This document shows, in pieces, positions 32,313-41,951 of a stretch of DNA of 64,000 nt; position 1 is the first letter of the stretch, and each line of letters starts with the position of its first letter. The translations under genes were made by a program, and so were the position numbers. The notes under the pieces were generated by a model. That model was not told where the DNA came from, did not search any database, and saw nothing but the letters and a program-made list of their open reading frames with translations. Source of the stretch: a virus. Location: positions 101,735 to 165,734 of the IMG/VR virus record IMGVR_UViG_3300032308_002078, one strand, 5' to 3'.

Positions 32313-35300
32313 ATGGCTGAAAATAGATATAGAGGTAATAATCGTTTAGATAACCCCAATCAAGGTAGAGGTTTTTTTGATCGGTCATTAGCTTTTAATA
32401 AATTTAATTTACCCATTGTCACTGAAGGATGGGAAGGTTATGTTTTAACTATTAATGATGATGGTGTTGTTTCTTTAGTTTTAAGTGGAAATGGTGGAAG
32501 TGGTACAACAGGTACATCAGGTACTTCTGGTACATCAGGTTCAAGTGGAACAAGTGGTTCTAGTGGTTTATCAGGTTCAAATGGTACCTCAGGTATAAAT
32601 GGTTCTTCAGGTACATCAGGATCAACAGCTGGTACAAGTGGTACTTCAACCACATCTGGCTCTTCAGGAACAAGTGGTAGTTCAGGTTCAACAGGTTCAT
32701 TTGGTACAAGTGGTATAGAAGGTACTTCAGGTACTAGTGGAGGTACAAGTGGTACTTCTGGTACAAGCGGTTCATCAGGTTCTTCAGGAACAGCTGGTTC
32801 CTCAGGTTCAAGTGGATCAAATGGTTCATCAGGTAATGGTGGTAACTCAGGCCAATCAAGTACTTCAGGTACTTCAGGCTCATCAGGTACAGCAGGTACC
32901 TCAGGATTAAGTCAAACTAGTGGTACAGTTGGTACCTCAGGTTCAGCTGGTTCTTCAGGAACAGCAGATACAAGTGGAACTTCAGGTTCTAGTGGTAGTT
33001 CAGGTTCAAATGGTAACGCAGGTAATTCAGGCCAATCAAGTACTTCAGGAACTTCTGGTTCTTCAGGTACTACAGGTACATCAGGATTAAGCCAAACTAG
33101 TGGAACAACAGGTACATCTGGTACCTCAGGTTTAAGTGGTTCTACTGGTTCTTCAGGTTCAAGTGGAGCAGATGGTACTTCAGGAACTAGTGGAACAAGT
33201 GGTAGTTCTGGATCTAGTGGATCTAATGGATCTAGTGGAGCAGACGGTTCAAGTGGTACTTCTGGTACATCAGGTACAAGTGGTTCTTCAGGGTCAAATG
33301 GTTCATCAGGTAACGCAGGAAACTCAGGTCAATCAAGTACTTCAGGTACTAGTGGGTCAAGCGGTTCAACAGGTACTTCAGGTTTATCTCAATCATCTGG
33401 CTCTTCAGGTTCTAGTGGTTCTTCAGGTTCAATAGGAACTAGTGGAGCTAGTAATACATCAGGCACAAATGGAACAAGTGGTTCAAGTGGATCTTCAGGC
33501 TCTACAGGTACATCAGGTGTAGATGGGGGTTCAGGTGCTTCTAGTACTTCAGGTACAAGTGGCTCTTCAGGTTCAGCAGGTTCAGCAGGTACTTTTGGTA
33601 CTTCAGGTAATGCAGGTACTTCAGGTTTAAGTAATACAAGTGGTTCTAGTGGTTCAGCAGGATCCTTTGGTACAACAGGTGATGCTGGTACTTCAGGTTC
33701 TAGTAACACTTCAGGAACTAGTGGTTCAGGTGGTTCTAACGGAACAACAGGAAACGCTGGTAATAGTGGACAAAGTTCTACATCAGGCACATCAGGCTCA
33801 AGTGGTAGTACTGGTACATCAGGACTATCTCAATCTTCTGGTTCAGCTGGTTCAAGTGGTTCTTCAGGTTCAACAGGAACATCAGGTTCAAGTGGTTCTT
33901 CAGGTTCTACAGGTTCATCAGGCTCAAGTGGGGCCGATGGTTCTTCAGGATCTTCAGGCACTTCAGGTTCATCTGGTTCTACAGGTTCATATGGTACTTC
34001 AGGAGATGCAGGCACATCAGGTAACTCAAACACCTCAGGTACTTCAGGTTCAGGTGGTTCAAATGGAACAACAGGAAACGCAGGTAACTCAGGTCAATCA
34101 AGCACATCAGGTACAAGTGGTTCTTCAGGCTCAACAGGCACTTCAGGTTTAAGCCAAACTAGTGGTACTAATGGTACCTCTGGTACTTCAGGTTCAACTG
34201 GTTCAGTAGGCTCAAGCGGTGGAGATGGTACTTCAGGTTCATCAGGCACTTCAGGATCTAGTGGATCAACAGGTTCAGCAGGTTCTTCAGGCGATAGTCA
34301 AACATCTGGTTCATCTGGAAGCTCAGGCTCTTCAGGTTCAGCAGGTACAACCGGTACATCAGGACTAGCAGGTGCTAGTGGTTTATCTAATACAAGTGGA
34401 ACTTCTGGTTCAGGAGGTTCTAATGGTAGTTCAGGAGCAGCAGGTTCTGCAGGTACATCAGGTACAGCAGGTACATCTGGTTCTTCAGGTACTTCAGGTT
34501 CTAGTGGTTCTACAGGTTCTTCAGGATCTAGTGGTGCAGATGGCACTTCTGGTTCTGCTGGAACAAGTGGTTCAAGTGGATCTACAGGTACTTTTGGTAC
34601 TTCAGGTGATGCTGGTACTGCGGGTAACTCAAATACTTCAGGTACTTCAGGATCAAGTGGTTCAAATGGAACAACAGGAAATGCAGGTAACAGTGGACAA
34701 AGTTCCACTTCAGGTACTTCAGGCAGCTCAGGTTCAACAGGTACAAGTGGTTTAAGCCAAACTAGTGGTACAAATGGATCAAGTGGTTCTTCAGGTTTAT
34801 CCGGTACAGCAGGTACCGCAGGATCTTCAGGTACAGCTGGCTCAACAGGTACAAATGGTTCGTCAGGTAATGCTGGAACTTCTGGATCTTCAAATACTTC
34901 AGGTTCTAGTGGTAGTTCAGGTACATCAGGTATAGCAGGTGCAGCAGGTTTTTCTGCTCAAAGTGCAACTTCAGGAACAAGTGGCTCAAGTGGTTCTAAT
35001 GGAACAACAGGAGCTGCGGGTACATCAGGTTCAAGTCAAACAAGTGGTTCAGCAGGTAGTTCAGGTTCACAAGGTAGTACTGGTGCCGCAGGTACATCAG
35101 GATTAAGTCAAACAAGTGGTTCTAGTGGATCAAGTGGTTCACAAGGTAGCACAGGAGCAGCAGGTACATCTGGAGCTTCTAATACAAGTGGTTCATCTGG
35201 TTCTGCAGGTTCATTTGGTACAACAGGAGACGCAGGTACATCAGGTAATTCAAATACCTCAGGTACAAGCGGTTCAGGTGGTTCAAATGGAACCACAGGA

Positions 35301-38048
35301 AATGCCGGCAACTCAGGTCAATCAAGTACTTCAGGTACAAGTGGATCAAGTGGTTCAACAGGTACAAGTGGTTTAAGTCAAACAAGTGGTTCAAATGGTA
35401 CTTCAGGATCTAGTGGATCAACAGGTTCAGCCGGTTCTTCAGGTAATAGCGATACTTCTGGTTTTTCAGGTACAAGTGGTTCTGCTGGTTCATCAGGATC
35501 TTCAGGTTCTACAGGTTCCTCAGGAACTAGTGGGGCAAGTAATACAGCAGGTTCTTCAGGTTCAAGTGGTACATCAGGTACTTCTGGCACTTCAGGTTCT
35601 AGTGGTTCTTCAGGTTCAACCGGTACATCAGGTGTAGACGGAGGTTCAGGAGTTTCAGCAACCTCTGGTACATCAGGCTCAAGTGGTTCAAATGGTAGCA
35701 CAGGTGCTGCTGGTACTTCAGGGGCTAGTCAAACTAGTGGTTCTAGTGGATCAAGTGGTTCACAAGGTACCACTGGTAATATTGGTACTTCTGGAGCTAG
35801 TCAAACTAGTGGATCAAGTGGTTCAGCAGGTTCTAATGGAACAACAGGAGACGCAGGTACATCAGGATCTTCTAATACTTCAGGCACCTCAGGATCAGCA
35901 GGTTCTAATGGAACTACAGGTAACGCAGGTACTTCAGGTGCCTCTAATACCTCGGGTTCATCAGGTTCAAGTGGTTCCTCAGGTTCTTCTGGTACAACTG
36001 GTACTTCAGGTTTAGCGGGTGCTAGTGGTATTTCAAATACATCAGGCACAAGTGGTTCTTCTGGTTCAAATGGAACTACAGGGGCAGCAGGTACATCAGG
36101 TTCAAGTCAAACAAGTGGTACAAGTGGATCTAATGGATCTCAAGGTACAACAGGAGCAGCTGGTACTTCAGGCAATTCTAATACCTCAGGTACTAGTGGT
36201 TCAGGTGGATCACAAGGTACAACAGGTAATGCAGGTACATCAGGTGCCTCTAATACAAGTGGTACAAGCGGCTCAGGTGGTTCTAATGGAACAACAGGGG
36301 CAGCAGGTACATCAGGCTCAAGTAATACATCTGGTACAAGTGGTTCCTCAGGAACTTCAGGTATAGCAGGTGCTGCTGGTTTCTCAGCCCAAAGTGCAAC
36401 CTCTGGTACTTCAGGTTCAGCAGGTTCAAATGGAACAGGTGGAGCAGCAGGTACATCAGGAGCAAGTAATACAAGCGGTTCTAGTGGTTCAGCTGGTTCT
36501 CAAGGTACAACAGGTAATGCTGGTACTTCTGGGGCCTCAAACACTTCAGGTACAAGTGGCTCAGCAGGTACAAATGGTACAACAGGAGCAGCTGGTATTT
36601 CAGGCTCAAGCAATACTTCAGGAACAAGTGGTTCAGGTGGTTCTAACGGAACAACAGGTGCCGCTGGAGCTTCAGGTTCATCTAATACATCTGGTACTTC
36701 AGGTTCAGGAGGTTCTGCTGGTACTGCTGGTGCGGCCGGTGCTTCAGGCTCAAGTAATACCTCAGGTACTTCTGGATCAGGAGGTTCTGCTGGTACAGCA
36801 GGTGCCGCTGGAGCTTCAGGTTCAAGCAATACTTCAGGTACAAGTGGTTCAGGAGGTTCTAATGGAACTAATGGAGCTGCTGGAGCTTCAGGGACTTCTA
36901 ATACAAGTGGTACATCTGGTTCTTCAGGTTCATCTGGTTCTACAGGAACTTCAGGTGTAGATGGAGGTTCAGGTGTTTCAGCTACTTCAGGTACTTCAGG
37001 TTCTGCTGGATCTAATGGAACAACAGGTAATGCGGGCACATCAGGAGCCTCAAATACTTCAGGTTCTGCTGGTTCAGCAGGTTCAAACGGAACTACAGGT
37101 AATGCAGGTACTTCAGGTGCCTCTAATACAAGTGGATCAAGTGGTTCAGCTGGTTCTTCAGGTACAACAGGTACTTCAGGATTAGCAGGTGCAAGCGGTA
37201 TATCAAATACTTCAGGTACTGCTGGTTCAAGTGGTTCTAACGGAACTACAGGAGCTTCAGGAACATCAGGATCAAGTAATGTATCAGGTACTTCAGGTTC
37301 AGGTGGATCAAACGGTACAACAGGAGCAGCTGGTACTTCAGGAAATTCAAATGTTTCTGGTACATCAGGATCAGGTGGTTCAAATGGAACTACAGGAGCT
37401 GCAGGTACATCAGGATCATCAAACACTTCAGGAACATCAGGTTCTTCTGGTACTTCTGGTATAGCAGGTGCTGCTGGTTTATCTGCTCAAAGTGGCACTT
37501 CAGGTACAAGCGGTTCAGCAGGTACAGCAGGTCTTACATTTAATGGTTCCTCAGGAATAAGTGGTGGTACATTTAGTAATCAACCTGATTATTTAGTACG
37601 TACTACAGGAACTACTACTATACAAAGTGTATCTTTCTTATATACTGATGTTACAAATAGTCGATTAGGTATTGGTACTACTTCTCCATCATATAAATTA
37701 CATGTAAATGGAGCTGTAAGTGGTATATCTATTTACGCATCAGATGATATTCAAGCATTCTCAGATCAAAGAGTTAAAGGTGATGTTAAATTAGTAAAAG
37801 ATGCTATTGATAAAATTAATCAAATTAATGGTGTAACATTTACAAGATTAGATGCTACTAGTGATAACAAACATAGACATGCCGGTGTAATTGCTCAAGA
37901 AGTAGAAAAAGTACTCCCAGAAGTAGTACATACAGATCCTCAAACAGGATTAAAATCAGTAGCTTATGGTAACTTAAATGCTTTGTTAATTGAAGCTATT
38001 AAAGAATTAAGTAAAAAAGTAGAAGAATTAGAGAATAAGTTAAAATGA
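32313..38048 (+). CDS. Giant Gly-Ser-Thr repeat fibre with S74 chaperone
   Basis: 1911 residues. Residues 1-60 are a compact head (NRYRGNNRLDNPNQGRGFFD, ending VLTINDDGVVSLVLSG). Residues about 61-1740 are Gly-X-Y triplets with X and Y almost only Ser, Thr, Ala or Asn and no Pro, a collagen-like pattern without the usual prolines. About 42-residue super-units recur (NAGNSGQSSTSGTSG seven times). The last about 170 residues hold a beta segment and a peptidase S74 intramolecular chaperone: SDQRVKGDV, HAGVIAQEVEKVLPEV, AYGNLNALLIEAIKEL, then a terminal coiled coil. The chaperone trimerises and then cleaves itself off. Probably a long tail or head fibre for host adhesion. Confidence 0.92.
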   Translation: MAENRYRGNNRLDNPNQGRGFFDRSLAFNKFNLPIVTEGWEGYVLTINDDGVVSLVLSGNGGSGTTGTSGTSGTSGSSGTSGSSGLSGSNGTSGINGSSGTSGSTAGTSGTSTTSGSSGTSGSSGSTGSFGTSGIEGTSGTSGGTSGTSGTSGSSGSSGTAGSSGSSGSNGSSGNGGNSGQSSTSGTSGSSGTAGTSGLSQTSGTVGTSGSAGSSGTADTSGTSGSSGSSGSNGNAGNSGQSSTSGTSGSSGTTGTSGLSQTSGTTGTSGTSGLSGSTGSSGSSGADGTSGTSGTSGSSGSSGSNGSSGADGSSGTSGTSGTSGSSGSNGSSGNAGNSGQSSTSGTSGSSGSTGTSGLSQSSGSSGSSGSSGSIGTSGASNTSGTNGTSGSSGSSGSTGTSGVDGGSGASSTSGTSGSSGSAGSAGTFGTSGNAGTSGLSNTSGSSGSAGSFGTTGDAGTSGSSNTSGTSGSGGSNGTTGNAGNSGQSSTSGTSGSSGSTGTSGLSQSSGSAGSSGSSGSTGTSGSSGSSGSTGSSGSSGADGSSGSSGTSGSSGSTGSYGTSGDAGTSGNSNTSGTSGSGGSNGTTGNAGNSGQSSTSGTSGSSGSTGTSGLSQTSGTNGTSGTSGSTGSVGSSGGDGTSGSSGTSGSSGSTGSAGSSGDSQTSGSSGSSGSSGSAGTTGTSGLAGASGLSNTSGTSGSGGSNGSSGAAGSAGTSGTAGTSGSSGTSGSSGSTGSSGSSGADGTSGSAGTSGSSGSTGTFGTSGDAGTAGNSNTSGTSGSSGSNGTTGNAGNSGQSSTSGTSGSSGSTGTSGLSQTSGTNGSSGSSGLSGTAGTAGSSGTAGSTGTNGSSGNAGTSGSSNTSGSSGSSGTSGIAGAAGFSAQSATSGTSGSSGSNGTTGAAGTSGSSQTSGSAGSSGSQGSTGAAGTSGLSQTSGSSGSSGSQGSTGAAGTSGASNTSGSSGSAGSFGTTGDAGTSGNSNTSGTSGSGGSNGTTGNAGNSGQSSTSGTSGSSGSTGTSGLSQTSGSNGTSGSSGSTGSAGSSGNSDTSGFSGTSGSAGSSGSSGSTGSSGTSGASNTAGSSGSSGTSGTSGTSGSSGSSGSTGTSGVDGGSGVSATSGTSGSSGSNGSTGAAGTSGASQTSGSSGSSGSQGTTGNIGTSGASQTSGSSGSAGSNGTTGDAGTSGSSNTSGTSGSAGSNGTTGNAGTSGASNTSGSSGSSGSSGSSGTTGTSGLAGASGISNTSGTSGSSGSNGTTGAAGTSGSSQTSGTSGSNGSQGTTGAAGTSGNSNTSGTSGSGGSQGTTGNAGTSGASNTSGTSGSGGSNGTTGAAGTSGSSNTSGTSGSSGTSGIAGAAGFSAQSATSGTSGSAGSNGTGGAAGTSGASNTSGSSGSAGSQGTTGNAGTSGASNTSGTSGSAGTNGTTGAAGISGSSNTSGTSGSGGSNGTTGAAGASGSSNTSGTSGSGGSAGTAGAAGASGSSNTSGTSGSGGSAGTAGAAGASGSSNTSGTSGSGGSNGTNGAAGASGTSNTSGTSGSSGSSGSTGTSGVDGGSGVSATSGTSGSAGSNGTTGNAGTSGASNTSGSAGSAGSNGTTGNAGTSGASNTSGSSGSAGSSGTTGTSGLAGASGISNTSGTAGSSGSNGTTGASGTSGSSNVSGTSGSGGSNGTTGAAGTSGNSNVSGTSGSGGSNGTTGAAGTSGSSNTSGTSGSSGTSGIAGAAGLSAQSGTSGTSGSAGTAGLTFNGSSGISGGTFSNQPDYLVRTTGTTTIQSVSFLYTDVTNSRLGIGTTSPSYKLHVNGAVSGISIYASDDIQAFSDQRVKGDVKLVKDAIDKINQINGVTFTRLDATSDNKHRHAGVIAQEVEKVLPEVVHTDPQTGLKSVAYGNLNALLIEAIKELSKKVEELENKLK
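32490..37540 (+). repeat. 5-kb tandem repeat encoding Gly-X-Y triplets
   Basis: A period-9 base pattern (ggtacatca, tcaggttca and similar) with about 126-nt super-repeats. Ser codons alternate between TCN and AGY, so protein repeats are better conserved than DNA repeats. Long open frames in the shifted and reverse frames here are shadows of the repeat. Confidence 0.9.
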
Positions 38049-38722
38049 CACTTCCAACCTCAAATATTAGTTTTAAAAACATATGGGAAGAAGCTAATGG
38101 CACTTACTCTTCAGGTATTATTAGTTTGTTAACTATGAGTTTTTTTTCCTATTTTGCTGGTCCTAATGGTTCTAGTTCTCAAACAACTAATAATTGGGGC
38201 CAAGGTGAAGGATCAGGAGCTAATAGAATATATGGTACAACAGCCAAAACAACAGGAATACAAGTAGGAGATTTTGATGGACTAACATATTATTATGACA
38301 ATTCAACTTTTCAAGTCACATTAGATGTAACCAATAACAAAACAAATCCAGCTCCCCCTCCTCCAGTAGATAACGCAGTTAATGTTAATGTTGAATTATA
38401 TGATTCTACATTTTCATATCAATATGTTCAAGGTGGAGGTATGGCTATGGCTCCTGGTACTTATGGGCCTTCAGCAGTTAGTCAACCTACAGGAGATCCT
38501 ATTATTTTTAGAGGATACTGGATAGTTACAATTTCAGGAGCAAACCCTACATTTGCTGGAGGTACATGTAATATTGATATAAATGGAACTAATTATGTGA
38601 CTGGAGGTACTTTATCAGCCGGTCCAACTCCTAATACATTTAATTCAACAACATACGGAACAGCAGATGTAACTTCATATAGTGGTTATACAGGTTTGTA
38701 TTTCACAGTAACTATAAATTAA
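38045..38722 (+). CDS. Fibre companion / adaptor-like protein
   Basis: 225 residues. The N-terminus MTLPTSNISFKNIWEEANG resembles the 'LPTSGxISFxxI' start of phage tail-fibre and tail-associated proteins. The rest is Gly/Thr/Asn-rich beta structure with a PAPPPPV hinge near residue 103 and an aromatic-rich end. It overlaps the fibre stop by 4 bp (ATGA), so the two are coupled. I infer a fibre-tip or adaptor; receptor binding is possible. No motif decides. Confidence 0.7.
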   Translation: MTLPTSNISFKNIWEEANGTYSSGIISLLTMSFFSYFAGPNGSSSQTTNNWGQGEGSGANRIYGTTAKTTGIQVGDFDGLTYYYDNSTFQVTLDVTNNKTNPAPPPPVDNAVNVNVELYDSTFSYQYVQGGGMAMAPGTYGPSAVSQPTGDPIIFRGYWIVTISGANPTFAGGTCNIDINGTNYVTGGTLSAGPTPNTFNSTTYGTADVTSYSGYTGLYFTVTIN

Positions 38723-38760
38723 TTTTTAATAAAATTTGGATATTTAACTTACTTTTTATA

Positions 38761-38768
38761 TATTTATA
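38761..38768 (+). promoter_or_regulatory. TATTTATA late-type motif
   Basis: Exact octamer 31 nt before ATG 38800, preceded by a further TTTTTATA. It begins the glycosyltransferase cassette. Confidence 0.5.
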
Positions 38769-38799
38769 GATATAAACTGTTACAAACAAAAATAAATTT

Positions 38800-38997
38800 A
38801 TGGCTACTAAAAAATTAACTAAAAAAGAGATTGAAGCTCGAAAAGTAGAAATTGTTAAGTTTTACAATGAATTGAAAGAAGAAGAAGCTGAATTGGGTAA
38901 AACATTGTCTGAAAAGTATGGTGTAGGCTCAATCAACACTGAGAGTGGAGAATTTATTCCTTCTGAAATAGAAAATACTGAAGTCGCTTCCTTCTAA
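38800..38997 (+). CDS. Small coiled-coil protein, paralogue of 43777 gene
   Basis: 65 residues. A Lys/Glu helix (LTKKEIEARKVEIVKFYNEL) is followed by LSEKYGVGSINTESGEFIP. The C-terminal KYG-x-I-N-x-(x)-GEF pattern recurs in the protein at 43777-44028 (KYGKINVNMDNGEFTI), so the two are probably paralogues flanking the glycosyltransferase genes. No enzyme motif. A virion or assembly role is possible; a regulatory one cannot be excluded. Confidence 0.68.
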   Translation: MATKKLTKKEIEARKVEIVKFYNELKEEEAELGKTLSEKYGVGSINTESGEFIPSEIENTEVASF

Positions 38998-39015
38998 TCT
39001 TATTTTAAAGGTTAT

Positions 39016-41007
39016 ATGGAAAAACTACTATATGTAGCCCCCCATTTATCAACAGGGGGGCTGCCTCAATATCTAACTAAAAAAATAGAACTACTCAAAA
39101 ATAATTTTGAGATTTATTTAGCTGAATGGTCAGATTGTACTGGGGGTGTATTAGTAGTTACTCGTAACAAAATTGTAAAGCTTGTTGATAAAGACAAGTT
39201 TTTTACTTTAGGAGACAACAAACAAGAACTTATTAATATTATTAATCAGGTAAAACCTGATATTATCCATTTAGAGGAAATACCTGAGTTTTTTATGGAT
39301 TTTAATATCGCAAACCAAATCTACACTCAGGATAGAACCTATAAAATTGTAGAAACGTCTCACGATTCATCTTACGATATAACTCAAAAGAAATTCTTTC
39401 CTGACAAGTTTATGTTTGTGTCTCAATGGCAAATAAATCAATATAAAGATATAGACATTCCTAAAGTATTAGTTGAATATCCTATAGAATATATTGATCG
39501 TCCTGACAGACAAGAGGCACTACAAAAATTAGGATTAGATCCTGATAAAAAACATATTTTACATATTGGGTTATTTACTCCTCGTAAAAATCAAGCTGAG
39601 TTTTTTGCCTATGCTAAAGCATTACCACAACACGAATTCCATTGTGTAGGTAATCAAGCAGACAATTTTAAACATTACTGGGAACCATTAATGAATGATA
39701 AACCCGATAATTTAACTTGGTGGAATGAAAGAACAGATGTAGATGCTTTTTATCAGGCTATGGATTTATTTTTATTTACATCCAGAGGTACAAACAATGA
39801 TAAAGAAACAATGCCTTTAGTAATTAGGGAGGCTGTTTCATATCAAATACCAATTTTAATTCATAATCTACCTGTATATTTGAATTATTGGGATGATTAT
39901 AATGTTAATTATTTAGATACAACAGACTTTAGTTATAATTTAAGTTTAATTGAATCAAGTTTAAACTCTAGTAATTATATTAATGTAGAGGAAGAAGCAA
40001 TTGTAGTTTCAACATATCCGTTATTAAATTCTATAGTTAAAACAACTAAAGAATGTATTGAGACTTTAAAACAAACAGGTAGAAAAATTATATTAACATC
40101 ACATTTACCAATTCCTAAAGATTTACAGGAAATGGTTGATTATTGTATTTACGATAAAAATAATTTACTAACAAAACATACATTCTATCAGTATACATGG
40201 TTTGATTTTGATAGTTGGAAAGTAGATTTAATGTTAACAGGTGAAGATAATGATGTTTACCATGGACCTTCTGTTTATACAAACTATTACAATGCTGCCT
40301 CGTTAGCTAAAGATTTAGGTATTAAAAAATTATATTTCTTAAATTATGATTACCATTTAAAAAATACATCTTATATTGATAATATATCTTTAATACTAAA
40401 TAATAAAAAAGCATATGTTGGTCTAAGAGAAGAACAAGAAGGTAATACAATTATTACTTATTTCTTAGCATCAGAACCTAAATTCTATTTAGATCATTTT
40501 CCATTAATTCAAACATCTAAAGAATATGATGATTTGATGATAAAATGGGGTAGTGAATCTAATGGTTTAGAAAATTTAACTTACCACACATTTAATCAAG
40601 ATAAAGATAAAATATATTGGGAAGATAAACTAAATTTTACCAAATTAATAGATGAAAATTTTGAACATAAAGATTATTCAAGAGTAGAATATTTTTCTGT
40701 ACTACCTGTTAAAGATCATCCTGAACAATTTGCTGTATTTTTAAGTATAGCTAATTCCACAGATAATAGAGATATTGAAATAGCTGTTTATGAGGATGAT
40801 AAAATGTTATTTGATGAAACAGTAAAAGTAACTCATAAATTATCTTGGTTTAGACAAGTAGTATTTAATCCTGAAAAAACATATAAAGTATATTATAGTG
40901 CTTTTGATAGATACAATCAAAATTTAGTTGAAACTAAAAAAATTATAATAAATAAAGAATATTTTGAAAACCAATTACCTAAAAACGGATTTTTAACACT
41001 ATTATGA
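39016..41007 (+). CDS. Two-domain glycosyltransferase (GT-B plus GT-A-like)
   Basis: 663 residues. Residues 1-330 look like a GT4-type GT-B enzyme: VAPHLSTGGLPQYL (N-terminal Gly-rich loop), HILHIGLFTPRKNQAEFFAY (nucleotide-sugar strand) and ETMPLVIREAVSYQIPILI (E-x7-E donor motif). Residues about 335-480 resemble a GT-A fold start (IVVSTYPLLNSIVKTTKECI; KIILTSHLPIPKDL; DYCIYDKNNLLT). The last 140 residues are beta-rich (VEYFSVLPVKDHPEQFAVFL). I infer a bifunctional sugar transferase in the cytoplasm. It overlaps the next gene by 4 bp. A GC-rich hairpin sits within codons 7-16. Confidence 0.85.
   Translation: MEKLLYVAPHLSTGGLPQYLTKKIELLKNNFEIYLAEWSDCTGGVLVVTRNKIVKLVDKDKFFTLGDNKQELINIINQVKPDIIHLEEIPEFFMDFNIANQIYTQDRTYKIVETSHDSSYDITQKKFFPDKFMFVSQWQINQYKDIDIPKVLVEYPIEYIDRPDRQEALQKLGLDPDKKHILHIGLFTPRKNQAEFFAYAKALPQHEFHCVGNQADNFKHYWEPLMNDKPDNLTWWNERTDVDAFYQAMDLFLFTSRGTNNDKETMPLVIREAVSYQIPILIHNLPVYLNYWDDYNVNYLDTTDFSYNLSLIESSLNSSNYINVEEEAIVVSTYPLLNSIVKTTKECIETLKQTGRKIILTSHLPIPKDLQEMVDYCIYDKNNLLTKHTFYQYTWFDFDSWKVDLMLTGEDNDVYHGPSVYTNYYNAASLAKDLGIKKLYFLNYDYHLKNTSYIDNISLILNNKKAYVGLREEQEGNTIITYFLASEPKFYLDHFPLIQTSKEYDDLMIKWGSESNGLENLTYHTFNQDKDKIYWEDKLNFTKLIDENFEHKDYSRVEYFSVLPVKDHPEQFAVFLSIANSTDNRDIEIAVYEDDKMLFDETVKVTHKLSWFRQVVFNPEKTYKVYYSAFDRYNQNLVETKKIIINKEYFENQLPKNGFLTLL
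39036..39062 (+). other. GC-rich hairpin inside the start of the glycosyltransferase gene
   Basis: Perfect 8-bp stem AGCCCCCC / GGGGGGCT with an 11-nt loop, 20 nt after the start codon. It is the most GC-rich stem in an otherwise AT-rich gene and could slow early elongation or attenuate transcription. Confidence 0.55.
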
Positions 41008-41951
41008 GAATTTGTCAAGTAAATCCTGGTTGTGGAATACCCATCCCTCCTCCATCATGGGGTGCAATTGAAAAAATTGTATGGGAATTAACCTGTAATT
41101 TAAAAGAATTAGGCCATGAAGTAAATATAAAATGGGCTAATGAAATCCATTCTGGAGAATATGATTTAGTTATAGTACATGTGGCTAATTTAGCGCTAAA
41201 ATTAGCGTCTAAAAACGTATCATATGTGTTTCAACACCACGACCATCATGCTTACCATTACGGAAAGGACTCTATTATATATAAACAAAATAGAGAAGCT
41301 ATGGAAAAATCAGTTTTCTCCTTAGTACCAGCTCGTTATTTAGTTGATTATTTTGATTTACCTAATGTGCATTATTTTTCACATGGAGTAAATACAGAAA
41401 CTTTTAAACCAAATGATACAACATCTATTTATCATAGTTTATTAATGTTAGCAAATAATGGTTTAGGTGGTTATGGTTCATATGATAGAAAAGGATTTGA
41501 GTTAGGTATAAAAACAGCTATGGCTTCTAATTTACCTATTACTATTGCTGGACCTAAAAATAATGAAAATTGGTTTAATGATAATCCATGGGTATTTGGT
41601 TATCCTAAATTAAGTGTTATAAGTGAACCTACAAATGAACAATTAAGACAATTATATAATTCTCACACTATATTTTTACATCCTAGTGATTTAGAGGCAG
41701 GCCATCCTAATTTAACTTTATTAGAGGCAGCCGCTTGTGGTTTACCTATTTTAGGTTGGATTGAAGAAGAAACTACATTTCATGGTTTATGGAGAACACC
41801 TCGTGATTTAAGAGAAATGTTACGAGGATTAAATGTTATTATAGATGAATATAATACTTACAGACAAAATGCTTTAAAAACAGCAGATGAATTGTCTTGG
41901 TTAAATCGTTCAAAAGAATTAATACAGTTATATGAAAGACTTACTAATTAA
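41004..41951 (+). CDS. Glycosyltransferase, GT4 family (GT-B)
   Basis: 315 residues. MRICQVNPGCGIPIPPPSWG is the N-terminal Rossmann start with a PPPSWGAIE acceptor loop typical of GT4 enzymes. LHPSDLEAGHPNLTLLEAAA followed by CGLPILG carries the E-x7-E donor motif. It uses an NDP-sugar to glycosylate an unknown acceptor. It is fused by overlaps on both sides (ATGA with the previous gene, 20 bp with the next) into one three-enzyme unit, suggesting sequential sugar additions on the same glycan. Confidence 0.9.
   Translation: MRICQVNPGCGIPIPPPSWGAIEKIVWELTCNLKELGHEVNIKWANEIHSGEYDLVIVHVANLALKLASKNVSYVFQHHDHHAYHYGKDSIIYKQNREAMEKSVFSLVPARYLVDYFDLPNVHYFSHGVNTETFKPNDTTSIYHSLLMLANNGLGGYGSYDRKGFELGIKTAMASNLPITIAGPKNNENWFNDNPWVFGYPKLSVISEPTNEQLRQLYNSHTIFLHPSDLEAGHPNLTLLEAAACGLPILGWIEEETTFHGLWRTPRDLREMLRGLNVIIDEYNTYRQNALKTADELSWLNRSKELIQLYERLTN

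Noticed and set aside
32438-37464. Long open frames in other reading frames, on both strands, across the fibre gene (Val/Leu/Gln-rich and Pro/Glu-rich translations).
   Set aside because: They are shadows of the period-9 repeat, have low-complexity sequences and no independent start context.
32490-37540. CRISPR array suggested by dense direct repeats.
   Set aside because: There is no constant repeat with unique spacers; the repeats are in one continuous coding frame.
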